The notes under the pieces were generated by a model. That model saw nothing but the letters and a program-made list of their open reading frames with translations. It searched no databases and was not told the origin of the DNA. Positions 19,840-28,451 of a stretch of 64,000 bases of DNA are shown here, in pieces. Made by a program: the position numbers and the translations under genes. The DNA comes from Nocardiopsis endophytica (GTDB taxonomy: Bacteria > Actinomycetota > Actinomycetes > Streptosporangiales > Streptosporangiaceae). The stretch covers positions 20,245 through 84,244 of the forward strand of contig NZ_JAQFWQ010000018.1 in assembly GCF_027706725.1 (NCBI RefSeq). Direction: 5' to 3'. Numbering within the stretch: position 1 is the stretch's first letter; every line of letters begins with the position of its first letter.

Positions 19840-21771
19840 GTGGCTTCTCCTTCCCACCCCCTCACCCCCGCACCGCTCTCCCTCCCCACGTGGCAGGTAC
19901 GGATCCCCACCCTCCATGGTGCGGTCGCCGGCGGCGGCGTCGTCCTGCCCGGCGGCCGGATCCTCACCTGCGCCCACGTCGTCGACGCCGCGCTGGAGCG
20001 CCCCCGCGGGCAGGCGCCTCCGGCGCGGGCCGCCGCCGTGCCCGTCGAGGTGCCCGGCGCGGGCGGGTTCACCCGCCGCACGGCCCGGGTCGACCCCGAC
20101 GCCTGGGACCCGGCCGGGGACACCGCGGTGCTGCTCCTGGACCCGGCGCCCGGCGCCGCCGACCCCGAGCCCGCGGTGCTGCGCGGCGTCATGGAGCGGA
20201 TCCGGCGCACCCGGCGGCCCCGGGCGGTGCACGTGCGCGGCCACCCCGCCCGGTACGCCGCCGACGCCCCGTTCGGGCTCAGCGCCTTCGGCCGGGTGGT
20301 CGGCGACGGGGTGCGCGCCGGCGCCGCCCAGCTCGACCTGGACCCGGGCGGGCCGATGGGGATCCTGCCCGGGTTCAGCGGGTGCGGGGTGCTGGACGTG
20401 GAGGAGGGCGCGGTGATGGGCATCGTGGGACAGGCGCTGGTGGGGCCGGACGGCGGGGGCGGCCGGCTGGCCGCGGTGGTGCCGGTCGAGGCCGTCCCGT
20501 CGCTGTCCCCGCTGGCCGCCGACCCCGGGCGGCAGGGGGTGGAGCGCGCGCTGGGGGCGGTGCCGTTCGGCGACGCGGCCGCCGCCTACCGGGCCGCGAC
20601 GGCCTCCCGCGCCTTGGAGGGGGCGCCGTTCCGCACGGCCCTGGAGGCCTTCGACCACCTGAGCGGCCTGGCCCCGCGCGGGGACGGGCTTCCCCTGGAG
20701 GTGGTCTTCGCCGAGGAGGCGGCCCGGCTCGGTATCGGCGACCCGGCGGTGCTGCGCGCCTACGCCGACACCCGCGGGCCGGGCGAGGTGCCCCGGGAGG
20801 CGCTGCTGCGGCTGCGCGGCGGCCCGGCGCCGGCGGCGCGCGCCGGTGCCCGCCTGGAGTTCATCGCCGAGCCGCTGCCCGGCCCGCCGGGACGGCCGCG
20901 CCGGTACGAGCTGCACGCGCGCGTGCGCGCCGGGGGCACGGTGACGCCGCACGGCGCGCTCCGGGTGGACGCGGGCGGCCTGCGCCCGGCCGTGCTGGAC
21001 ATGGTCACCGACGTCGAGCGGATGCTGGAGCAGCGCTCGCGCGCGCACGCCCCGGAGCTGGCCCTGGAGTTCGTCCTCCCTTTCGAGCTGCTCATTTCCG
21101 GCGACGTGCCGCACTGGAGGATCAGGACCCCGATGAGCCCTTATGGGGAGCGGCTGGGCAGCGCGTATGAAATCGTTCTCCACAGTTACGAGCGGCAGCG
21201 GGCGCGGCAATGGAGCCGCGCCCGGCGGCAGCGGCGGCGCCGGATCGAACACGTGACCGGGAGCGGCCAGGGGCGGGTGCGGAGGATCGGGGCCCACCAC
21301 CGGGCCGCCGGGCCGCTGCACGACCGGCTCAGCGACCCGTCGGTCGCGGTGTGCCTGCTGGTCGAAGGGGGTGCGCACGGTCTCCGGGAGGCGCTCGCCG
21401 CGGCCCTGGAATCGGGCGTGCCGGTGGTCGCCTGGCGGGCCCCGGCGGCGCGCCGGGCCCCGCCCCCGCGGCGCCCGGCCGAGGAGCGTGAGAACACGGC
21501 GCCCATTCCTCCGTTGGAGAACGAGTACGCTTTCGATACCTTGATTTCCCGAGAGCGTCACCGGCTCACCCGAGAGGAGATCGACGCCCTCCCGAAACGC
21601 CTGCTCGAATGGCGTATCGCGGCCACCGATACCGACATTTCCGACGCGACGACCACGAATACCGGCGACCCCTTCGACATCGCACTTCTCAGCGACCTCA
21701 CCGGCCCCGCCGCCGAGGAGCGCGGGCCCGGGGCCATCGCCGCCCCCGAGGAGACCCCGGACAGCGAATAG
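19840..21771 (+). CDS. Trypsin-like serine protease with VMAP-C-like C-terminal domain
   Basis: The 643-residue protein starts at GTG 19840. Residues 1-220 are a trypsin/HtrA-like domain without signal peptide, with an intact triad: H46 (GRILTCAHVV), D94 (GDTAVLLLD) and S180 (GILPGFSGCGVLD). A helical stretch of about residues 240-330 looks like a death-like or effector-associated adaptor. From about residue 340 to the end there is a region with PELALEFVLPFELLISGDVPHW and YEIVLHSYERQRARQW. This resembles the C-terminal domain of vWA-MoxR-associated proteins (VMAP-C). It is the likely cytoplasmic effector of a ternary system with the next two genes. The MoxR gene begins 13 nt after its stop. 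Confidence 0.75.
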   Translation: MASPSHPLTPAPLSLPTWQVRIPTLHGAVAGGGVVLPGGRILTCAHVVDAALERPRGQAPPARAAAVPVEVPGAGGFTRRTARVDPDAWDPAGDTAVLLLDPAPGAADPEPAVLRGVMERIRRTRRPRAVHVRGHPARYAADAPFGLSAFGRVVGDGVRAGAAQLDLDPGGPMGILPGFSGCGVLDVEEGAVMGIVGQALVGPDGGGGRLAAVVPVEAVPSLSPLAADPGRQGVERALGAVPFGDAAAAYRAATASRALEGAPFRTALEAFDHLSGLAPRGDGLPLEVVFAEEAARLGIGDPAVLRAYADTRGPGEVPREALLRLRGGPAPAARAGARLEFIAEPLPGPPGRPRRYELHARVRAGGTVTPHGALRVDAGGLRPAVLDMVTDVERMLEQRSRAHAPELALEFVLPFELLISGDVPHWRIRTPMSPYGERLGSAYEIVLHSYERQRARQWSRARRQRRRRIEHVTGSGQGRVRRIGAHHRAAGPLHDRLSDPSVAVCLLVEGGAHGLREALAAALESGVPVVAWRAPAARRAPPPRRPAEERENTAPIPPLENEYAFDTLISRERHRLTREEIDALPKRLLEWRIAATDTDISDATTTNTGDPFDIALLSDLTGPAAEERGPGAIAAPEETPDSE

Positions 21772-21784
21772 GGAGGTCCCGCCG

Positions 21785-22903
21785 ATGACGTCCGCCCCGG
21801 AGCCCGGCCCCGGGCGGCCCGAGAGCGGCCCCGCGTTCCCCTCCTGGTGGATCTACCGGGGCACCGGAACGCCGAGCCCGTACGCGCCGCCGCTGGGCGA
21901 GCGGCTCCCCCCGCCGCCGCCGTGGCGCCGCTTCCCCGGGATTCCGGACGGGTCGGAACCTCCGATCGACGAGGCTGAAATGGAGCGGGTGCTGGGGCCG
22001 GGGCACGGCGCGCGGACGCGCCGGCTCTCCGAGGCCGAGACGGCGGTGGCCGACGCCGTCAACGCGGCCCTGCTGCTGCGCCGCCCGCTGCTGGTCACCG
22101 GGCGCCCCGGGGTGGGCAAGTCGAGCCTGGCCTACCGCGTCTCCCGGGAGCTGGGCCTGGGCCGCGTGCTGCGCTGGTCGGTCACCAGCCGCACCTCCCT
22201 GGCCGACGGCCTGTACTCCTACGACCCGCTGGCCCGCATCCACGACATCAGCGCCGACGCCGCGGCGCTGGGGCCCGAGGCCGCCGAGCGCGAGGTGCGC
22301 CGCCCGATCGGGGACTACCTGCGGCTCGGGCCGCTGGGGACCGCGCTCCTCCCGGCCGAGCTGCCCCGGGTGCTGGTCATCGACGAGTTCGACAAGGGCG
22401 ACGCCGACCTGGCCGACGACCTGCTGGACGTGATGGAGAACGGTCGGTTCCGCATCCCCGAGCTGGCGCGGCTGGGCGCCTCCCGGCCGGAGGTCGCCGT
22501 GCCCACCGACGACCCCGGGCGCACCGCGACCGTGCGCAACGGCGAGGTCGTCTGCCGCGAGTTCCCGTTCATCGTCATCACCAGCAACTCCGAGCGCCCC
22601 TTCCCGGCCGCGTTCCGCCGCCGCTGCCTGCCGGTGGAGCTGCCGCCGCCCACGCAGGAGCAGCTCGCCGAGATCGTCGCCGCGCACTTCTCCGGCCGCG
22701 ACGCCGCCGCCGACCGGGAGCTGATCCGCGCGTTCGTGGAGCGCTCGGCGGGCAAGGGCGGCCTGTCCATCGACCAGCTACTCAACTCGGTCCATCTCGT
22801 TAGTTCCGATGTCCGCGCGCGTGCCACATCCTGGGATCCGAATGCCTGGCAGCACGTACTCGACGTGATCTGGCAACGCCTGACCGAAACGGGCCCTGAG
22901 TGA
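21785..22903 (+). CDS. MoxR-type AAA+ ATPase
   Basis: A 372-residue AAA+ ATPase starting at ATG 21785 with GGGAGG 7 nt upstream. Seen are Walker A GRPGVGKSS (about 107-115), Walker B VLVIDEFD (196-203), sensor 1 in VITSNSERPF (264-273) and the arginine finger in FRRRCLPVELP. The first 60 residues are Pro-rich and specific. MoxR ATPases act as chaperones that remodel vWA partner proteins. Here the partner is encoded by the next gene, which overlaps this one by 4 nt (GTGA). Confidence 0.9.
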   Translation: MTSAPEPGPGRPESGPAFPSWWIYRGTGTPSPYAPPLGERLPPPPPWRRFPGIPDGSEPPIDEAEMERVLGPGHGARTRRLSEAETAVADAVNAALLLRRPLLVTGRPGVGKSSLAYRVSRELGLGRVLRWSVTSRTSLADGLYSYDPLARIHDISADAAALGPEAAEREVRRPIGDYLRLGPLGTALLPAELPRVLVIDEFDKGDADLADDLLDVMENGRFRIPELARLGASRPEVAVPTDDPGRTATVRNGEVVCREFPFIVITSNSERPFPAAFRRRCLPVELPPPTQEQLAEIVAAHFSGRDAAADRELIRAFVERSAGKGGLSIDQLLNSVHLVSSDVRARATSWDPNAWQHVLDVIWQRLTETGPE

Positions 22904-25900
22904 GCGCGCGAGGCGAGCGACCCCGCCCGCGGGCCGAGCAGCCGCGGGCCGAGGGGGCGGAGCGGGAGCCGCCCCCCGATGAGGCGTACCCGCAGGACAC
23001 CGCGGAAGGCCCCCTGTGGTGGGAGGTCGCCGACGCGGTGTGGCTGGCCGCGCGCAGCGGCGGCGCCCCGGACGCCGCCGGGGGCCCACCGCCGCCCGCG
23101 CCGCACGGCGCGCCCGCCCGGCAGGAGGCCGGCCCGGACGCCCCCGAGGGCTCCCCCGGCGCGGACGACGAACCGCTCGCTCCGCCCGGCCTCCCCGGGG
23201 AGCCCGGGCCCACCGCCGACGCCCCCGGTGACGGCACTCCCGGTTCCGCAGGGGCCCCGCCCGGTGCCGGAGCGCCCTTCTCACCCGTCCGCCCCGACCG
23301 CGGCGGGCAGGACGACCTGGCCGTCCCCGGCCCCGCCGCCGGGCCCGCCTCCGACCTGCCCGATCCGCAGGGCCTGGTGCGCGCCCTGCTCCGGCTGCGC
23401 CGCACCCGCCTGCGCCCCGGCGCCGGGCCGCTGGACGAGCACGCCACCGCCGAGGGGTACGCCGAGCGCGCGCTGGCCCACCCCTCCGGCCCCGGGGCCC
23501 GCGGCGTCCCGCTGCTGCCCCGCTTCTCCGGGGAGCCCGCCTCCCCCGACTCCCTCACCGTGCTCGTGGACGCGGGCCTGTCCATGCTCGTGCACGAGCC
23601 CCGGGTGAAGCGGTTCCTGGAGCTGCTGGCGCCGCTGAAGGTGTGCGCCCGCACCCGCGTCCTGCGCATGGACTCCGACAAGGCCTGGCACGACGACCTG
23701 GTGCTGCGCTCCGAGCACGGCCCCGCCCCCTCCCCCCGGCGTCTCGTCGCCGACGGCGGGAGCCACGTGGTGCTCGTGCTCACCGACGGCGTCGGCGAGG
23801 GGTGGCACCGGGGGGCGGTCCCGGTGTGGCTGGCCCGCTGGGGGCGCACCGCCGCGGTCGGCGTCGTCCAGCTCCTCGACCGGGCCCAGTGGCCGCGCAC
23901 CGGCATCCGCCCCCGGCTTGCGGTGCTGCGCCCGCCCGAGGACCCCGGGCCCGCCGTGGCCCCCAACGCCGCCTACCGGACCGTGCCCGCCGCGCCGGTC
24001 GACGGCCTCGCCGAGCCCTTCGGACCGGGGCGGCCCGGCGCCGCCCCGGACGGCGCGGTGCCGGTGCCCGTGGTCCCGCTCGACACCGATGAGCTGGGCG
24101 CCTGGGCCGGTTTCGTGTCCCAGCGCCCGGAGGCCCACGAGCTGAACGCCTCGGTGCTCTACGCCGAGGAGGCGACCGGCGACCCGCCCCCGTCGGCCCA
24201 GCCCCGCCCGCTGGTGCGGCGCGGCGCCGGCCCCGACCCGGCGGACGCCGGCGAGCTGGTGGCGCGGTTCCGGGAGACGGCCTCCGCACCGGCGCTGGAG
24301 CTGGCCGTGTGCCTGGCGGCGGTGCCGCTGAACCTGCCGACGGCGCACGCGGTGCGGGCGCGCTTCGTGCCCGAGGCCACCGCCTCCGACCTGGCCGAGG
24401 CGCTGTGGTCGGGGCTGGTGGTGCGGCGCCCCGGAGGCATCCCCATCACCCGCGCCGACCAGGTGTCGCTGGGCTTCCGTCCGGGGGTGCGCGCCGCCCT
24501 GCTGGCCTCGGGGGGCACCCGCGAGCGGATCCGGGCGCTGCTCGCCCTGGCCGCCGAGCGGTTCGCCGGAGCGGCCCCGTGGATGGAGGCGTTCGCGGCG
24601 CTGCTGCACGGGCGCACCTTCGACCCGGCGCTGCCGCCCGTCCACGACGAGACCGCGCCCATCGCCCGCGCGCTGCGGCCCGCGATGCGGGCACTGCCCG
24701 GGGTGATGCGGACGGCCGCCGACCTGTGGGACGTGGCCCCGGCGGGCGGGACCGGGCCCGCGGGCCCCGAGCACGAGCGGGCGCGCGAGCCGGCGCCCGC
24801 GCACCACCAGGAACGACCAGAACAGAGGGACGACGTGGCTGCTGGAGATTCCGTGTTCCCTGGAGCCGGCCGTGGCGGGGCGCCCGCCGCGCAGCGCCCG
24901 GGAGTGCCCGCCCAAGAGGCACGCCCGGAGCGCCCCGCCGCACCGGAGCCGCCACGGCCCCCCGGGCAGCGCGGCCGTCCGGCCGTCTGGGGCAGGGTCC
25001 CGCCCCGCAACCCGTCCTTCGTGGGCCGCCACGACCTGCTGGAGGAGCTGGCCCGGCGGCTGGCCTCGGGGGACACGCACATCCTGCCGCAGGCCCTGCG
25101 CGGCATGGGCGGCGTGGGCAAGACCCAGCTGGCCACCGAGTTCGCCTGGCGCCACCGCGACGAGTACGACCTGGTTTGGTGGATCCCCGCGGACACCCCC
25201 ACCCAGATCCAGCAGTCGCTCATCGATCTGGCCCCGCGGCTGGGCGTGGACATCGACCGCGACCCGACGAGCATCTCCCGGTCGGTCCTGGAGGCACTGC
25301 GCTCCGGCGAGCCCCACAGCGACTGGCTGCTGGTGTACGACAACGCCGCCGACCCCGAGGACGTGCGGCCGCTGCTGCCCAGCGGCGGTCCGGGGCAGGT
25401 GCTCATCACCTCGCGGTCCTCGCAGTGGCGCAACGCCGGCGGGAACCTGCTGGAGGTCGACGTCTTCCGGCGCGAGGAGAGCATCGAGCTGCTGCGCAAG
25501 CGCGGCCCGGAGGCGCTGACCGGGCCCGACGCCGACCTGATCGCCGACAAGCTGGGCGACCTGCCGCTGGCGGTGGAACAGACGGCCGTGTGGCTGTACG
25601 AGACCATGATGGACCCGCGGGACTGGCTGGAGGTGTTCGACGAGAAGCAGGAGGAGCTGCTGACCAGCGTCGCGCCGTCGCCGGACTACCCGTGGACGGT
25701 CGGGGCGACCATGAACATGGCGCTGGACCGGCTCTACCAGACCGACCCGGCGGCCCTGCGGCTGCTGCAGGTGTGCGCCTTCCTGGCCCCCCAGCCGATC
25801 TCGCGCCGCCTGTTCAACGGCGCGCGGAACGTGGAGGGGCCCAGAGAGCTCCAGGAGATCCTGTCGGACCCGGCGGTGCGCCTGGGCCGGGTGCTGCGCA

Positions 25901-27465
25901 GCATCGACCGCTACGCGCTGGCCCGGATGGACCACCGCAACGGCACCTTCCAACTGCACAAACTGGTGCAGGAGACGCTGAAGCTGCCGCTGACCGAGGA
26001 GCAGCGGGCGGAGTACCGGCACTGCGCCCACCAGCTGCTGGCCAACTACGAGCCGGGCGACCCCGAGTCGGTGGCGGACTGGCCGCGCTACGCCGAGCTG
26101 CAGCCGCACGTGTGGGAGACCGAGCAGTGGGACTGCCAGAGCCCGTGGTGCCGCCAGCTGGTCATCAACCAGGCCCAGTTCCTCATGCTGTGGGGGCGGC
26201 TGCGGGCCTCCCGGACCCTGGCCGAGACCGCGATCCGGCACTGGACCCACCACCTGGGCGACGAGGAGCCGCAGACCCTCCGGCTCCAGGCCCTCTACGC
26301 CGTGCTGCTGTCGATGTTCGGCGACTTCGACGACTCGCACGAGCTGACCCTGCACGTGGTGGACAGCCTCACCCGCCTGTACGGCCCCGACGACGCCGAG
26401 ACGCTCCGGGTCAGCAACGACCTGCCGACGGACCTGCGCAACCTGGGGCGCTTCCATGAGGCCGTGGAGGTCAGCGAGCGGATCCTGGCGAGCCAGGAGC
26501 GCCTCATGGGGCGCGACGACCCGGTGACGCTGCAGGTGGCGCACATCCACGCGGTGGGCCTGCGGCTGATCGGCCGCTTCGACGAGGCCATGGAGATCGA
26601 CCGGTACAACCTGCAGCGCCGCATCGAGATCCTCGGCCCCGAGAACCTGCGCACCCTGTCCAGCGAGTACTGCCTGGCGCTCGGCCACATGGAGTCGGGC
26701 GACTACTGGCGCGCCCTGGACATCATGGAGGGGTCGCGGACCGTCATCGAGCGCAACTATCCGGCCGACAACCAGTTCCGGCTGGGGGCGCTGCTGGTGC
26801 TGGCCGCGATCCTGCGCCGCATCGGGCGCCTGGAGGAGGCGCTGGACATCTCCGACGAGACCTACCGCCTCTACCTGGAGCGCGAGGGCCCCGACTCCCT
26901 GTTGTCCCTCCAGGCGACCGGCTGCCACGCGGTCGCCCTCCGCGCGGTGGGCGAGCACGACCAGGCGCTGACCCTGTCCGAGCGCGCGCTGAACGCGCTG
27001 CGCGCCGCCTACGGCGAGGACCACCCGCTGCCCGCCGACGCGGCCGTCAACCACGCCGTCATCCTGCGGCTGGTGGGACGGCTGGAAGAGGCCAAGAAGC
27101 TGGACGAGCAGGCGCTGCGGGTGCACGAGGCGCGGCTGGGGCACGAGCACCCCAACACCGTCGCCAACGCGGTCAACCTCGCCAGCGACCTGTTCGCCCT
27201 GGGCCGCCCCGAGCAGGCGCTGGAACAGGACGCCCGCACGCACCGCACCGCGCGCGAGGTCCTGGGCGAGAACCATCCGCTGACGCTGGTGGTGTGGCGG
27301 AACCTGCTGCTGGACCGGGCCGCGGTGGAGGGCACCGTCCCCGAGGAGGAGCGCGCGGCGATGATCGCCCGCTACGGCGAGGTGTTCGGGCCCGAGCACC
27401 CGGCGACCAGGTCGGCCGAACGGGACGTGCGCGGCAACTGCGACCTGATGCTGAACCTGCTCTGA
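22900..27465 (+). CDS. vWA-like / NB-ARC / TPR protein (SAV_2336-type N-terminus fused to FxsT-like STAND NTPase)
   Basis: A 1521-residue protein. Residues 1-150 are Pro/Ala-rich and disordered. Residues of about 160-400 match the SAV_2336 N-terminal, vWA-like domain: SLTVLVDAGLSML with a degenerate MIDAS (DxGxS) near residue 224, and HVVLVLTDGVGEG. A helical module covers 430-600. The region of about 705-1010 is an NB-ARC NTPase: VGRHDLLEEL, Walker A GMGGVGKTQ near 735, Walker B WLLVYDNA, GQVLITSR and GDLPLAVEQTA. From about 1090 to 1500 there are about ten TPR repeats (GRFDEAMEIDRYNLQRR, GRLEEALDISDETYRLY, GEHDQALTLSERALNAL, GRPEQALEQDARTHR). STAND NTPases sense a trigger through such repeats and oligomerise. 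The linker near residue 646 holds a possible internal start. Confidence 0.85.
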   Translation: MSARGERPRPRAEQPRAEGAEREPPPDEAYPQDTAEGPLWWEVADAVWLAARSGGAPDAAGGPPPPAPHGAPARQEAGPDAPEGSPGADDEPLAPPGLPGEPGPTADAPGDGTPGSAGAPPGAGAPFSPVRPDRGGQDDLAVPGPAAGPASDLPDPQGLVRALLRLRRTRLRPGAGPLDEHATAEGYAERALAHPSGPGARGVPLLPRFSGEPASPDSLTVLVDAGLSMLVHEPRVKRFLELLAPLKVCARTRVLRMDSDKAWHDDLVLRSEHGPAPSPRRLVADGGSHVVLVLTDGVGEGWHRGAVPVWLARWGRTAAVGVVQLLDRAQWPRTGIRPRLAVLRPPEDPGPAVAPNAAYRTVPAAPVDGLAEPFGPGRPGAAPDGAVPVPVVPLDTDELGAWAGFVSQRPEAHELNASVLYAEEATGDPPPSAQPRPLVRRGAGPDPADAGELVARFRETASAPALELAVCLAAVPLNLPTAHAVRARFVPEATASDLAEALWSGLVVRRPGGIPITRADQVSLGFRPGVRAALLASGGTRERIRALLALAAERFAGAAPWMEAFAALLHGRTFDPALPPVHDETAPIARALRPAMRALPGVMRTAADLWDVAPAGGTGPAGPEHERAREPAPAHHQERPEQRDDVAAGDSVFPGAGRGGAPAAQRPGVPAQEARPERPAAPEPPRPPGQRGRPAVWGRVPPRNPSFVGRHDLLEELARRLASGDTHILPQALRGMGGVGKTQLATEFAWRHRDEYDLVWWIPADTPTQIQQSLIDLAPRLGVDIDRDPTSISRSVLEALRSGEPHSDWLLVYDNAADPEDVRPLLPSGGPGQVLITSRSSQWRNAGGNLLEVDVFRREESIELLRKRGPEALTGPDADLIADKLGDLPLAVEQTAVWLYETMMDPRDWLEVFDEKQEELLTSVAPSPDYPWTVGATMNMALDRLYQTDPAALRLLQVCAFLAPQPISRRLFNGARNVEGPRELQEILSDPAVRLGRVLRSIDRYALARMDHRNGTFQLHKLVQETLKLPLTEEQRAEYRHCAHQLLANYEPGDPESVADWPRYAELQPHVWETEQWDCQSPWCRQLVINQAQFLMLWGRLRASRTLAETAIRHWTHHLGDEEPQTLRLQALYAVLLSMFGDFDDSHELTLHVVDSLTRLYGPDDAETLRVSNDLPTDLRNLGRFHEAVEVSERILASQERLMGRDDPVTLQVAHIHAVGLRLIGRFDEAMEIDRYNLQRRIEILGPENLRTLSSEYCLALGHMESGDYWRALDIMEGSRTVIERNYPADNQFRLGALLVLAAILRRIGRLEEALDISDETYRLYLEREGPDSLLSLQATGCHAVALRAVGEHDQALTLSERALNALRAAYGEDHPLPADAAVNHAVILRLVGRLEEAKKLDEQALRVHEARLGHEHPNTVANAVNLASDLFALGRPEQALEQDARTHRTAREVLGENHPLTLVVWRNLLLDRAAVEGTVPEEERAAMIARYGEVFGPEHPATRSAERDVRGNCDLMLNLL
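24824..24837 (+). promoter_or_regulatory. Possible internal ribosome site and start inside the vWA/NB-ARC gene
   Basis: AGAGGGA (24824-24830) stands 4 nt before an in-frame GTG (24835). Translation from it would give a separate NB-ARC/TPR protein of about 876 residues. The surrounding linker has unusually low third-position GC, as if it were a former intergenic stretch. Whether it is used is not known. Confidence 0.4.
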
Positions 27466-27498
27466 GAGCGGGCCGCGCCGAGGCGGCCGGGAGGGCGG

Positions 27499-27789
27499 CT
27501 ACCGCCCTTCCCGGCCGGGCGCCACGGCGCCGCCCGCCCAGGCGAGGAAGGCCGTCCACTCCCCGCCGCCGAAGGACAGGTGGGCCGCCCGCCGGTTGCG
27601 GGAGTCGCGGACCAGGACCGATCCGGCCCCGGCGGGTGCGGCCTCGACGCACTGGCCCGCCGACGACGTATGTGTGGACGTCCGCCAATGGCGCCCGTCG
27701 TAGAGGCCCCGCGCGGCCTTGTGCCGCGCGCGTGCGCGATCTTCCCGTCCGTCCTCCCCGACGACCGACGGAGTCGGCTCAGCGCTCAT
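27499..27789 (-). CDS. DUF397-domain protein
   Basis: A 96-residue protein from ATG 27789, with GCGAGGTG upstream. It shows the DUF397 pattern HWRTSTHTSSAGQCVEAAPAGAG, VLVRDSRNRRAAHLSFGGGEWTAFL. The N-terminal 40 residues are polar. DUF397 proteins usually sit next to an XRE regulator with which they may form a toxin-antitoxin-like or developmental pair. No XRE gene is present here, so this is an orphan. It lies inside the conflict cassette on the opposite strand, 33 nt past the giant gene. Confidence 0.82.
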   Translation of the reverse strand: MSAEPTPSVVGEDGREDRARARHKAARGLYDGRHWRTSTHTSSAGQCVEAAPAGAGSVLVRDSRNRRAAHLSFGGGEWTAFLAWAGGAVAPGREGR

Positions 27790-28028
27790 CTGCACCTCGC
27801 GGCCATGCGGTGGGGACACGCTCGGGTACGCCACGTAGGGGCGGCACACACATCTGCTCCCATGACGAAGTTCGCGACTCGGCGCCAGTCGGCCTGTATA
27901 TCCCCGACGCTTTTACCTTCATGTCGGCCGATCCCGGACATTTCCCTTACGCGCAAGGGGATTCCGCGCTGAGATGGTCTCCCGTCCGGGCCGAACCGGG
28001 CGGGGGCCGCGTGCGAAGGGCGGAGGCG

Positions 28029-28382
28029 ATGGCGGAGATCGTGCGGTTCCCCGACGAGCGGGGCGGTGAGGACGCCTACGTGCTGATCGAGGCGGCGGGC
28101 AGCTCGCCGCAGATGCGCGACGTGAGCGGGCGGGACATCCTGCGCAGCGCCGACGAGACGGCGCAGAAGGTGTTCGGCCGCATCCGCGCCCTGTCCGCCC
28201 TGGTGGTGAGGGAGCTGCGCGACCTGCCCGGCGACCCGGACGAGGTGACGGTGGAGCTGGGGGTGAACGTGAGCGCCGAGGCGGACGTGTTCCTCGCCAA
28301 GACCGCCGCCCAGGGCGCCGTCAAAGTGACGCTGACCTGGAGGTCCGGCCCGGCGCCGGAGGACGGCGGCCGGGCCGGCTGA
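28029..28382 (+). CDS. Trypsin-co-occurring domain 1 (Trypco1, CU044_2847-type) protein
   Basis: A 117-residue protein starting at ATG 28029. It is a complete single domain: AEIVRFPDERGGEDAYVLIEAAG, then a helix GRDILRSADETAQKVFGRIRALSALVVRELRDL. It ends with PDEVTVELGVNVSAEADVFLAKTAAQGAVKVTLTWR, the family's conserved ELGVxxSAEA...FKVTLxW ending. Trypco1 proteins co-occur with trypsin-like proteases in conflict systems and may regulate or recruit the protease. That supports assigning it to the cassette, although it is 560 nt from the preceding plus-strand gene. Longer in-frame extensions upstream look non-coding. Confidence 0.8.
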   Translation: MAEIVRFPDERGGEDAYVLIEAAGSSPQMRDVSGRDILRSADETAQKVFGRIRALSALVVRELRDLPGDPDEVTVELGVNVSAEADVFLAKTAAQGAVKVTLTWRSGPAPEDGGRAG

Positions 28383-28402
28383 GGGGCCGGACGGGCGGGG
28401 CG

Positions 28403-28422
28403 CCGCCGCTCCGGGGCGGCGG
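28403..28422. terminator. Hairpin between convergent trypco1 and acyl-CoA synthetase genes
   Basis: CCGCCGC (28403-28409) pairs with GCGGCGG (28416-28422) in the 69-nt gap between two convergent genes. There is no clear U-tract. Confidence 0.4.
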
Positions 28423-28451
28423 ATCGCTCCCGGCCCGGCCGTCCGGGCGCC

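Noticed and set aside
27890..27935. CCCGACGCTTTTACC as a further family-2 repeat copy
   Set aside because: Only about 12 nt agree, with no similarity to the left or right. It is more likely chance in an AT-rich promoter-like patch.
19339..28450. FxSxx-COOH RiPP system (precursor peptide and radical SAM enzyme) near the FxsT-like protein
   Set aside because: No short ORF ending in FxSxx and no radical SAM (CxxxCxxC) gene was found around the cassette. The MoxR/protease partners fit a ternary conflict system better.
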